A model generated the notes under the pieces. It had not been told where the DNA came from. It ran no database searches and was given only the letters and a program-made list of their open reading frames with translations. Positions 11,978 through 21,986 of a stretch of 64,000 bases of DNA are shown in pieces (the first letter of the stretch is position 1; each line of letters starts with the position of its first letter). Position numbers and translations under genes: made by a program. Source of the stretch: Rosellinia necatrix (taxonomy: Eukaryota; Ascomycota; Sordariomycetes; Xylariales; Xylariaceae); NCBI GenBank assembly GCA_021209875.1, contig JAGYVD010000009.1, positions 2,721,001-2,785,000 of the forward strand, in the 5' to 3' direction.

Positions 11978-12724
11978 ACAACTCCACTATTTCATCAGAT
12001 GGCCGGAGACCAGCAACTTGGATGTATGGCGGGCAGTCTTGCGTAATACGGAAAAAGTGGTTTTCCTTTTGCCAAATGGTATACCACCGGATATTTCTCA
12101 CTAGTATTGTGATCGATGACATATTATGTATAATACAAATTGCGTTTTTCTGTGGGGGATTTCAATCTTAGCAGGATGGGAGCGTCTATAATACTGTGCG
12201 CGCACGCCTCGCGGAGGGTGTTATTGTTTATGTACAGACTAAATATCTGAAGAAGCCTTACATTGCTTGGTGTTTAGGCTGAGGATCCTCGTGCCAATCA
12301 AGTATATGGTCAAATCTATAGCTATCCATCGGGGGATATGTAGTCTCTCGGGAATGGCAAGTATGAAGGGCTTGAAGTTTGCGGAATTTACCGGAATCGG
12401 TGTTTACATTCTCGAACACGGTGAGAGTGAGCGGTGTGCTGTTGGCATTGTAGCTGAGCACGAGTATAGGCTCGTCACCTTAGCTTAGTTGCTGAGTCCT
12501 CGTTCTAATTTTTCGTAGTCGTCTTTTCTTACTTTACACTTATCGGGTGTAAGTTCCTTGACAGGATAGGTTACGGGTGCGCGCTTTTTGGCACCATGGG
12601 TTATTTCTTCAGCGGTCTTGCCCCAGCGGCGCTCTTGAGTTCGTGGACGATAGTATTAGCTTAAGCACCAGGGCTGTAAAAGGTATCCTACCCTGAGAGG
12701 GTCACTGTGACAATCGTGGCGCAC
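11978..12724. other. Intergenic region between convergent genes
   Basis: Probably 3' untranslated sequence of the Pth11-like gene and of the RNase P subunit gene. No further gene seen, apart from a possible alternative last exon of the latter near 12.60-12.66 kb on the minus strand. Confidence 0.4.
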
Positions 12725-13327
12725 TTAGCCACGTACCTGGGCTTCCGTAACTGTCATCGATGTGACGCTCGGAGTTTCCGTAGCAACGCTTGTGCCCTCA
12801 GCGTCTGATCCGTGTTGTTTGTTGATGCCTTTTAACATGTCCGATGATGCCTGCTGCCGCTGTGGGCGGCGGCTTTGGCGCGGAGCCTGGAGGGGGAATC
12901 GTTTTAACCCATGACATATGTTACATTTGATGACTAGCACATCTGCCCAAGGTTTCCTTCCATGCCTGCTTTTATTCTCGACCGTAGAAGTGCTTGTTTC
13001 ACCTTCGATGAGCAATGTGTCGCAGAACTTGCAGATTGTGTGCTTGATCGCCGGTGATAGTCGTATCTGGCTTTTTAAAGACGTCGCCCGAAGATCGGAT
13101 AGTAGATGCCGGGCAAAATTTAACCTTGATATATCAGCCGGAGGGTATTTTTGCACATTGAAGAACACGCCTTTGTGTTCTAGATGATCTGAGGCAGAGT
13201 TCTCAGACTTTATATCGTGGGTATTTCCGACCTGTGACCCTAGAAAGGCTGCGGCTTGATGTAGATAGGACAGGCGTGAATACAAATGCCTATTGGGTAC
13301 GGACGTATTCACTTTCGTTTTCCCCAT
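12725..13327 (-). CDS. RPR2: Ribonuclease P/MRP subunit Rpr2/Rpp21 family
   Basis: One exon encodes 200 aa. RNase P processes the 5' end of pre-tRNA; Rpr2/Rpp21 is a zinc-ribbon protein subunit that supports the catalytic RNA. The family core is clear: PNRHLYSRLSYLHQAAAFL at the N-terminus, ARHLLSDLRATSLKSQIRLSPAIKHTICKFCDTLLIEGET, then RKPWADVLVIKCNICHGLKRFP. Zinc ligands are Cys99 and Cys102 (CKFC), and Cys135 and Cys138 (CNIC). The C-terminal region is basic, then Thr/Ser-rich. Residues 33-70, between the first helix and the core, are longer than usual but no in-frame intron fits. At the C-terminus, GAAGCCCAG/GTACGTG near 12.74 kb is a good donor, so the last residues (VRG) could instead be replaced by a short downstream exon. 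Confidence 0.88.
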   Translation of the reverse strand: MGKTKVNTSVPNRHLYSRLSYLHQAAAFLGSQVGNTHDIKSENSASDHLEHKGVFFNVQKYPPADISRLNFARHLLSDLRATSLKSQIRLSPAIKHTICKFCDTLLIEGETSTSTVENKSRHGRKPWADVLVIKCNICHGLKRFPLQAPRQSRRPQRQQASSDMLKGINKQHGSDAEGTSVATETPSVTSMTVTEAQVRG

Positions 13328-14217
13328 CGTATCGCCGGGGTCCGGTTAATTATGGATGTGATTATTGTTTGGGTGGTGTTGGTGGTTGTGGTGGAGAAGG
13401 AGGAGGAGGAAGAGGAGTCTATTAACATCTAACCTAGGTATATGCTTGGGTGGTGGGCGTGGAAGCAAGTAGTTGTGTATTGACGTACCTAAGGTTACTT
13501 GGGTAGGCACCAGCAGTGAAGACTTGACTCCAGGAAGGTACCTACCTAGGTAATTGTGTACCTTAGGTAGGTAAGATCGCATAACTACCTATAGAAGCAT
13601 CTTGGTGCACTTGCCTTACTATAAGTATGGAGGTTAGATGCCAAACTTTTGTTGTACTAATTACACGGAGTAGGAACTGTGTAGGTATGGGGTAAACGCG
13701 TAGGTAGTACCTAAGTACATACCTAGCTAGGTAGGTAGTCAATGTGACTTATCCCTGCCGAAAGGGGGGAGGGTTGGACTGTTTTTAACACTGTAAAGTA
13801 CCTATTGAAGCAGCCAGCGTTGCTAGATATGCCATGTACTTTGTACCGTATCCACACCCGTCGTGGCGTGTATCCTTTTTGCACAGCCTTTCTGACTCAA
13901 GCCTAAACCATATTGGGCCCAGAGCATCAAGGCGCGGTAGCAGCGCCCATAACTGATTTCTTCTGGCTGATCTCCATTCCTAGCCTTTCTCAATCACAAC
14001 ACAATCCACCTCTTTCCTCTCAACTCTCTCTATCCCCTCTTCTTTCCAGAACCATCACGCCGCCGTTGCTTCCACATCTCGTCATTCTTCAATTTTAACC
14101 AAGACGGTCCACCATCGATCTTTGATCCTCGCGTTTCTTGTCCCATCTCGCTACTTCCCCAACGTCCGCCTTCCTACAAGGCTTTGAGGCCTCGCGCATC
14201 CCGACAATCTCGTCAAC
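13328..14217. other. Divergent promoter region with CCTA/TAGG tracts
   Basis: Lies between the minus-strand RNase P gene and the plus-strand sub2 gene. Bases 13430-13575 and 13690-13745 are dense in TACCTACC/TAGGTAGG palindromes. The 14.0-14.06 kb stretch is CT-rich, consistent with a sub2 leader. Confidence 0.5.
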
Positions 14218-16317
14218 ATGTCTGCTGAGGAGGATCTGATCGACTACTCGGACGAGGAGCTAGCGACCAATGATGCCGCACCCGCCAACGGCAAGAAGGC
14301 AGATGCCGCTGCCGCTGGAAACAATATCGATAAGAAGGGTTCCTATGTCGGCATCCATTCTACCGGATTCCGCGATTTCCTCCTGAAGCCTGAGCTGCTT
14401 CGGGCCATTGCCGATTGCGGATTCGAGCATCCTTCGGAGGGTTAGTCTTACATCTTACACGTTCCAAATCAAGCAAGCAAACATCACCCATCCCTCCTTC
14501 AAGCGTCCGTCTCGTCGTCTGTCAAGCAAGTCAAGTCGCAAGTGGTGGTACGACTTCATCATGGTTGCCCGAAGGGAATTTTGGCCGACAATAGTGGGAT
14601 CATTCCTCGACTGTGATCTCGATCAGAGGATCTGGTTGGGAGGCCTTGTTGAAAGAGGACAAGAGGAGAGAACCAAACTCCAACTACGAGACTTGAGCGC
14701 CTACGGCCACAGTCTTATTGGCTTCTTATTAAGCCATTCGCATTCAAGGCAAATGACGTATTTCGCGCAAGCTTTTAATACTCATAAACCCTTTGTCGAC
14801 GGCGAATGGCCATTTCTGGCCGCGAGCCTTTGATGTGCCAGGAGTCTAGTAGTGTTTTCTACACGCGGCTCATTGCCACCTGCGAATGTCTATGTCGAGG
14901 ATCCTACGAGGTTGGGGGGAGATATTGGCTCGAGATAGATTTTGGCGGTTCTAGCGAGCGACTCGACGACGACGACGGACGGGCAGGCGGACCTTGTCGA
15001 TCCCCCTTGCCGAACCCCTACCTTCTTCACGTTGCGTTCTTACATCCACCTTGGGAACCTTGTCTAACATCGATCGATACCTACAGTCCAACAAACCTGC
15101 ATTCCTCAGGCTCTTCTTGGTGGTGATATCATCTGCCAGGCTAAATCTGGTCTCGGAAAGACCGCTGTCTTCGTCTTGACAACCCTACAGCAAGTCGAAC
15201 CCGTCGCTGGCGAGTGCTCAGTACTGGTTATGTGCCATACTCGCGAGTTGGCCTTCCAGATTCGCAACGAATATAATCGTTTCAGCAAGTACATGCCCGA
15301 TATCAAGACAGGCGTATTCTATGGCGGTACTCCTATGCAGAAGGATGCCGAGATTCTAAAGAACAAAGATACTCACCCGCATATCATTGTGGGTACCCCT
15401 GGTCGTCTCAACGCCCTTATTCGTGACAAGTACCTCCGTCTCGGAAGCGTTCGGATTTTTGTCCTGGATGAGTGCGATAAGATGCTTGACGCGATTGGTA
15501 AGCTCCGTAGCCTCGCTGTTTTGACCTAGACTGACACAATTAGACATGCGCCGCGACGTCCAGGAGATATTCCGATCGACTCCAACCCAGAAGCAAGTCA
15601 TGATGTTTAGCGCCACTCTTTCCGATGAGATCAAGCCTATCTGCCGCAAATTCATGCAGAATCCCACGGAGCATTATGTTGATGAAGACACCAAGTTGAC
15701 ACTGCACGGCCTCCAGCAGTACTACCTCAAACTCGAGGAGAAGGAGAAGAACCGGAAGCTCAACGAGCTTCTCGACGAGCTGCAATTTAATCAAGTTATC
15801 ATTTTCGTGAAGAGCACCGTTCGGGCTACCGAACTTGATAAATTACTCCGCGAGTGCAACTTCCCATCCATCGCTGTCCACTCTGGCGTCAGCCAGGAAG
15901 AACGGTTCGTGTATTCCATTCACGCCTGAGCGCTTCTCCGCTAATATTTCAATAGTATCAAACGCTACAAGGAATTCAAAGAATTCAATAAGCGAATTTG
16001 CGTTGCCACAGACGTCTTCGGACGTGGTATCGATATTGAACGTATCAACCTAGCGATCAACTACGATTTGCCTGCTGACGCCGATTCCTACCTTCACCGT
16101 GTTGGTCGCGCTGGCCGTTTCGGCACCAAGGGTCTTGCAATTTCGTTCGTGAGCAGTGATCAAGACCAGGAGGTCCTCAAGGCTATCGAGAAGCGCTTTG
16201 AGGTAGCCTTACCGTAAGCAAACCCACCTTGGCCCTGTTTTATGCGTTCATGACTAACTGGGTTATAGCGAATTCCCTAAGGATGGTATCGATGCTAGCA
16301 CCTATATGGCTTCGTAG
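14218..16317 (+). CDS. sub2: ATP-dependent DEAD/DECD-box RNA helicase Sub2 (UAP56)
   Basis: Five exons (14218-14440, 15087-15497, 15544-15904, 15956-16213, 16269-16317) give 433 aa, the usual Sub2 length. Sub2/UAP56 is the nuclear helicase of the TREX complex, acting in spliceosome assembly and mRNA export. Visible motifs: Q-motif region [21 protein letters not shown]; Walker A AKSGLGKT (residues 93-100); DECD at 202-205, the Sub2/UAP56 variant of DEAD; SAT in [36 protein letters not shown]. The acidic start ([14 protein letters not shown]) is also typical. The first intron is 646 nt, far longer than the others here, and it interrupts the Q-motif region. That placement could allow intron retention to control expression; this is inference. 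Confidence 0.97.
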
Positions 16318-17294
16318 GCTATGAATTGGACCCTGCACCCAGGCTCGTCAGTATGTTGCTTAAGTCTTCGCGGCTGTCGGCCATGGGGGCCAGCTTCCCT
16401 TAATGACTCGATACTTGGCGTGTTAAAATCTGGGAGGGGAGGAATTTCGTCCAAAAGCTGGTACTTGTTGCTCAACATTTGTAAAAGTATGAACTCGGAC
16501 ACATCAGACGGGATGAGGCTTTCCTTTTACGTGTACTAGAGACACAATCCAATTTGTCTTGTTAGTTCGAGATGTGTCACAGAGCCAATGTGCGCCCAGG
16601 TCATTGCCATTTAAGGTGGCTGGCTTATGCAACGCGCCTAAAGCTTCTGGGCACGGTTAGGATTTGTGGTGGCTCTCACGGCCCGTTAGCAATAGTCAAA
16701 TAGTAGACTTATAACAGAAAGTCACCGCTCCCATATTTCGATAGTACCACGTGTTGCTCAACCTGATGAATACCTTGGGGTATGTTCATGCGCTATGACA
16801 GCTGGGATGTTCCTAGATATAGTCCTCCTTGCCTATAACCTAAATACCGCCCCATACCGGGGATGCGATTTCGGCTGCTCTCTATTACGAACATCAATGG
16901 GATGGGTCGTGTTCGAGGCTCCAGAAAGAGTTTGTAGTAGTCAAAGGGCCCCGCATGGGTTGTGTTGAACATTCCTGCGGGTTTGATCTCGCGCGTGTTT
17001 TTCATTCTATGTATTTGCCTGTTCGTCTACCCTGAACGTAAGTGGTTGGTGGTACAATGTGTGTGTATTATGATGGTGGTAATAGGTGTGTATCAAAACG
17101 TCATGCTTTTGATAAGCATGCACTATCTTCTCAGCCATATAACAATCATAGGGCAGCATGCTTTGTTTGCTATTCTTATTCCTATGATGCGAGGTCCTCT
17201 CATCCCCAGAAGAGGGTTCCCCTGATTCGCCTTGCTTCCGCCTCTGCAATGATCTAATATCTAGTAGAAGTTTTCATTTCGTCGCATTCAGGTT
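16318..17294. other. Intergenic region between convergent genes
   Basis: Likely 3' sequences of sub2 and of the NIPA-type gene. No gene or repeat family recognised. Confidence 0.45.
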
Positions 17295-19070
17295 TCAAAC
17301 GGCTCCGTCGCCTCTCGACCGGCTACTGTCTCCTCCCCTGTCGGATGGCGAGTTGGAGCTCGCCTGAGGACTCTGCGGCTGCTCTTCTTGGTGCCTTGGC
17401 TGCCGCCTCGGACTTTCTAATATCCAAGGCTCCTCACTGTTGCTATCCGTTGGGCTCGCGACAGTGACGTCAGCATGACTGTTGTTGCTGCTGTTATTCT
17501 CTCCCCCCTGATGCCACCATTTTAGTTTCAGCAAGCCTCCCAGCGCGTCCTGGACACCAACGGCAGAAGAGCTTTTCCGACGATCGTGTTTGCGCGCCGT
17601 GAAGCCGGGGAAGCCTGTAGATTTCCTTCGGCGGCGGAATATTTTACGCGCGTTGTCGCCCCTATGGCGGGCCCCTGCGCCGTTTGCAGATAGCGTTGAT
17701 CCTCCGGTAGCGACTCGTCGGTTAGGAAGCAATGGGGTGGCCTCGTTCAATACGGAGCCAGCAGGGAGAGTACTCGATCGCTGCCTAGACGGCCTAGAGG
17801 ACCGTTGATCTTCTAGCTCGTCCCAGATCTCGTCATCCCAACGTTGGCTCGATTTCTGGCCTGGTAGAAGAGGCGCCGCCTCGAGGTCGGGGGTGAATGA
17901 ATCATATATAGCCACAGCTCTTTCCCCGTCTTCACTAAGCATGTCGGAATCTATCGCGGACTCGTCTTCGCCTTCCGTATCGTCTACAAGGCCTAGCCCT
18001 GGTGTTAAAGAAGATTGGCCAACAGCCGGGGGGTGTTGCTGTTCGCTAAGGCGCCACGACAACGCCAGAACACCCGATAGCAGGATGGAAGTGCCGAGGG
18101 CAATAAGCCAGCCACGCAAGGGTGATATTAGGTCCGTCTGACGGAAGTAGATCAGACCGTCTAAAATAGCAATGATGTTATAAATGCAAAACACAAGGGG
18201 GTATAATACTGATGTTGAAACGAGCTTCAAGCCACGGTGTAGATAATACAACTGACTCAAGGCTAGGGCGACAAGCGTGAAGACTAGCATCCAAGACTGC
18301 CAGTGTACAAATTGGTTATCGCTATCGGCGATCGTTCTCAGAATCAACTCGACGGCGGATTTGGCAAAGAGAAGAGAATGTGCGGAGAGGATGCCACTGA
18401 TGCATCCGTAGGCGAGGCCTCGCGCCAGGCGGAACTTTGGATTCTGCGCGACGCTTTGAAAATGATTCGCCAACTCGATTGACAAGGCGATGGCGAGAAC
18501 GATTAGCGCCTGGAGCGACATCCAAACGATGAACTGCCACCTTTGCAATAACTCCAGGAGTTCTCGTAGACTATGGGCTGGAGAGGGTATGGCGCCGAAT
18601 ATAGCTATTAACCCAGCCCCTATTGAGACGAGTGCCGTTCCCCAAAATGACCACTTCGTAAAGGGCTCGCCTAATATCAAGGTGGCGCATATCGAGTTGA
18701 AGACTAAGCCGGCAGCTTGCAGCGTCGAAAGGACTGGCAGAGGCAATGTCGAGATCTGTATGGAACTCCCTAGCACGTTTGAAATAACAAACATGCCCAT
18801 TCCCAACTGCCACCTGCGCCTCCGGTATGGCGGCCTCTGGATCTCATGGGGCCCTTTCTCGTCTTCGAGCATATGCGATTTCCGTTGCAGGGTGAGGCCA
18901 AGGGACTGGACGCTTGTGGATATTAAACCGACTATTATACCGATCTGGGGTAGATGCTGCGGTCAGCGACAACATGTCTGCCAATGACTCCAAGCACAGC
19001 CGGCTTGGCTGTGGAATGGGAAACTCACAGCGAGTGTGCCCGCAGGCGACACACCGCTAAATAGCCCCAT
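17295..19070 (-). CDS. NIPA-type (DUF803) magnesium transporter-like membrane protein
   Basis: Two exons on the minus strand (19029-19070 and 17295-18956) give about 567 aa. NIPA proteins are multi-pass membrane proteins related to the drug/metabolite transporter fold; animal members transport Mg2+, but fungal members are little studied. Evidence: IGIIVGLISTSVQSLGLTLQRKSH, GMGMFVISNVLGSSIQI, PLPVLSTLQAAGLVFNSICATLILGEPFT, GTALVSIGAGLIAIFGAI, and later SVLYPLVFCIYNIIAILDGLIYF, about nine hydrophobic segments in all. The last roughly 270 residues are hydrophilic, Ser/Arg-rich and probably cytosolic. The first exon is only 14 codons (ATG at 19070). Its acceptor is ambiguous: GCAG at 18957 adds HLPQ, a CCCAG 12 bases further in would not; both keep the frame. 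It is divergent from the V-ATPase E gene. Confidence 0.9.
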
Positions 19071-20591
19071 GGCAAGAGACTCGAAGCAGCGGTCATTTGG
19101 TAGAGATGGTAGACAGAGGGGGGACTCGGCGGCAGCGCAGAGTGCGCAAGCTGGCGTTGTCTTTCACCACCGTCTCGAAGAGCAATCGAATGACTATATC
19201 GCGAAGTGTAGGGATCGTGGTTCCAAAATGACAAGCTGAAGCAGGCCTCGAATTGTCGGTTGAAGGCGGATGTGTGGAGCGTCGAGTCGACTTGTTATTG
19301 TCTACGTATCTCGACGAGACCAGTCCTGGCAGCGATAGGAGCCCGCGCGATCCGTTATATGGGGAGAGACATAGATGGTAGAAGGTATCGGCATCGGTAT
19401 CGGCCGTGTGTTGGCGTCGGAGGTAGTGGTATTGGAGGCGTGTAAGTATACCTTAAAGAGTATACACAGCAGAGTCGAGGGAGGTATAGTAGATGAGATG
19501 TATGATGCCGACCGGAGACAGGGCTTCAGATGTGGAGTGTACGTTGCCGTTATACATTAGGTAGGTACCTATATATACCAATCTAGGGAGGTACCCACTA
19601 CCAAGTAAGGTACAGTATGTACCTACTTCCCTCGGGCGTGTATAGTCAGGGGGCGGAGGGGGCGGACGGGCCTCGTCAGAGGCTTGTGATGGTTTGATAG
19701 GTACCTAGAGGATGCACGTAACCACCAAAGTCAGTGAGCACTCAGGTAGCTACCATGGTTGATAGGTAGGCCAGGCGCTGTGTTGCCGAGATATCACAGG
19801 TTGGAAGAGTGTGAGGACCAAACTGGTTTTGCAATCGAACTACAATAAAGAAGTATTGGGTTGCATGGATTATATAGATACTTCCAAGTTGTCTGTGACA
19901 ATGATGGGCATGCATTAGTAGCAGCTGATTGACGCAGAATGATGGTGCAGATATGTACTCCGTTGGCGTGACTTCAGCTGGTGCTGGCGATCAAGTGCCT
20001 TGTCAGGTACCTGGTGACCAGGGCCAAGAGCCTGAAGCATCAAGTAAGTCATCCCGCAAGAAGATCATATCAGTACCCGCCATTGCACACGCAGCCGCTG
20101 GCAGCAAGCGCCTATGTGCTGCACTGGGGTGGGACGACCCTGCCTAAGCCAGCCTGAGCGAGAAGCACTGCAAATTTAGGGGTCTCTTGGTACCTGCCTA
20201 CCTCCTACCTACCTAAGGTCGGCACCTAAAGGAGGGGGTATCGAGATGGGTACCACCCAAGCCACAGCCATATCGATAACCAAGAACCTACTCTACCTAC
20301 CTACCTACCTAGGAACCTACCTAGGTAGGTACCTTGGGTGCTTGTGTAGGCAGATATCTACCTAGGTAGCTCCCAAATATTGTGGCTTGCGCAGCTGCGT
20401 CACCCAGCCAGAGCTTCGAGCTTCCCTGCCTGCCGACCATTGCCAACTCCACGACCGATCCTCAACTTTGTGTATCAGCTCTCCTATATCTTCAACTCCT
20501 CCCGCGCCGCACTACATATTGCCTCTAGGGGAATCACATTGGAACTCCCCACCGCCAATTCCTTCCCGACTTCGTCACTCCAGCTCCCAAG
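19071..20591. other. Divergent promoter region with CCTA/TAGG tracts
   Basis: Separates the NIPA-type gene (-) and vma4 (+). Dense TACCTAGGTA-like tracts lie at 19557-19630 and 20190-20375. Short open frames are present but none carries a recognisable domain. Confidence 0.5.
20190..20375. repeat. CCTA/TAGG-rich palindromic tract
   Basis: Contains CTACCTACCTACCTACCTAG followed by overlapping CCTACCTAGGTAGGTACC palindromes and TACCTAGGTAG near the end. One of the densest examples in the window, just upstream of vma4. Confidence 0.85.
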
Positions 20592-21482
20592 ATGTCGCAA
20601 CTCCACGCTCTGTCCGACGACCAGGTGAGCGGTTCCCCTCCCTCCCGCCGACTGAGTGATGACCGCGAACCACGAACCGCAGAATCACCAATAGCAAAAG
20701 CAGTGCACTAACCGAGATGGGGCTACCAGGTCGGGCAAGAGCTGCGGAAGATGACGGCCTTCATCAAGCAGGAGGCGATCGAGAAGTCCCGCGAGATCGA
20801 GATCAAGGCCAACGAGGAGTTCAGCATCGAGAAGTCGAAGCTCGTGCGGGAGGAGACGGACGCCATCGACGCCACGTACGCCAAGAAGTTCAAGCAGGCC
20901 TCCATGACCCAGCAGATCACGCGGTCGACGGTCGCCAACAAGACCCGTCTGCGGGTCTTGGGCGCCCGCCAGGAGCTGCTGGACGACATATTCGACGAGG
21001 CCTCCAAGAAGCTCGCCGGCGCGAGCGCGGACAAGGACAAGTACAAGACCGTGCTCAAGGGCCTCCTGCTCGAAGGCATGTACGCGCTCAAGGAAGACGA
21101 GGTCGCGGTCCGCGCCCGCAAGGCTGATGCCGACCTCGTGAAAGAAGCCGCTAAGGACGCCGAGGCCGAGTATGAGAAGGAGGTCGGTAAGAGCTCCAAG
21201 GTGAAGCTTGACGAGGAGAACACGCTACCTGACGAAACGTAAGTTTTCTCCCATGTCTTCCTTTTTCGTACAACTACACTTTATTGTCCCACCCCTCCCG
21301 AGAGTCAAATATACTAATTGTTCTCCTTTAGCTCGGGCGGTATCTTTATCCTAGGCGGAAATGGCAAGATTGAGATTAACAACACCCTCGAGGAACGCCT
21401 ACGGCTTCTGCAATCTAGCGCCCTCCCTGCCGTACGCAAGGCGTTGTTTGGGCCGAACCCAAACCGCAAGTTCTTTGATTAA
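20592..21482 (+). CDS. vma4: V-type proton ATPase subunit E (Vma4)
   Basis: Three exons (20592-20624, 20730-21238, 21332-21482) give 230 aa, normal for the family. Subunit E forms, with G, the peripheral stalk that links the V1 catalytic head to Vo and resists rotation; it sits on vacuole and endosome membranes. The N-terminal part is a long charged helix starting with the conserved [18 protein letters not shown] and [22 protein letters not shown], followed by [20 protein letters not shown]. The C-terminal globular part contains [26 protein letters not shown] and ends [20 protein letters not shown]. The tiny first exon (11 codons) is supported by the matching phase-0 join [11 protein letters not shown]. 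Convergent with the next gene. Confidence 0.97.
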
Positions 21483-21986
21483 TGATGATTTCTTCCTGAT
21501 AGACAACCCACGAATGTAATCTCGCTGCTCGCGCCTTAGGCGCGATTTCTTGGTGATACTGCTACACAAGTAACGTTGCGTAGATAATATCTTGATGAGA
21601 ATCGGATGAGGCTTGTGGGTTCAGGGGTTAAAAGGGGGGGAAGGGAGATGGACCGGAGAGGTAGTCCCGCGAAAGCACTAAATGACTGTTCTTGAAGGGA
21701 AATATAGAGGCCACTCCTTGCACACAAATCTGGTTTCTATAGCTCGCGGCCAATATGGTCAGGGCGAGCTTTTGTCTTGATTTTATCTCGTATTCATTAG
21801 ACGGTTGTATCATAAGGAAGTCATAGGCTCATTTGGCAGGCGAGGTATCACAATTGATTCAGCAATCCATACATCGAATTTACCTTGACCGCCCGATCTA
21901 GTTCCCTGGCTCAAACAAAATAAAGAGATAAAAATAAATAAAATAAAACGAGTGATGCCTCTTCTCTCAAGGCTCTCGAGTTTTCG
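21483..21986. other. Convergent 3' region
   Basis: Short AT-containing spacer between vma4 and the minus-strand gene ending at 21987. AATAAA-like sites near 21918-21945 could serve as poly(A) signals. No other feature seen. Confidence 0.4.

Noticed and set aside
13130..13260. Intron in the Rpr2 gene between LGSQ and FARHLL
   Set aside because: The GTCGGA donor and AAG acceptor would shift the reading frame; the continuous frame leads correctly into the conserved core.
14408..14833. 141-codon open frame inside the first sub2 intron
   Set aside because: It overlaps exon 1 in another frame and lacks domain features; the Sub2 protein requires this sequence to be intronic.
20190..20375. CRISPR-like or satellite interpretation of the TAGG/CCTA tracts
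   Set aside because: No regular spacer or fixed repeat unit; the organism is a fungus and the tracts vary in order and length.
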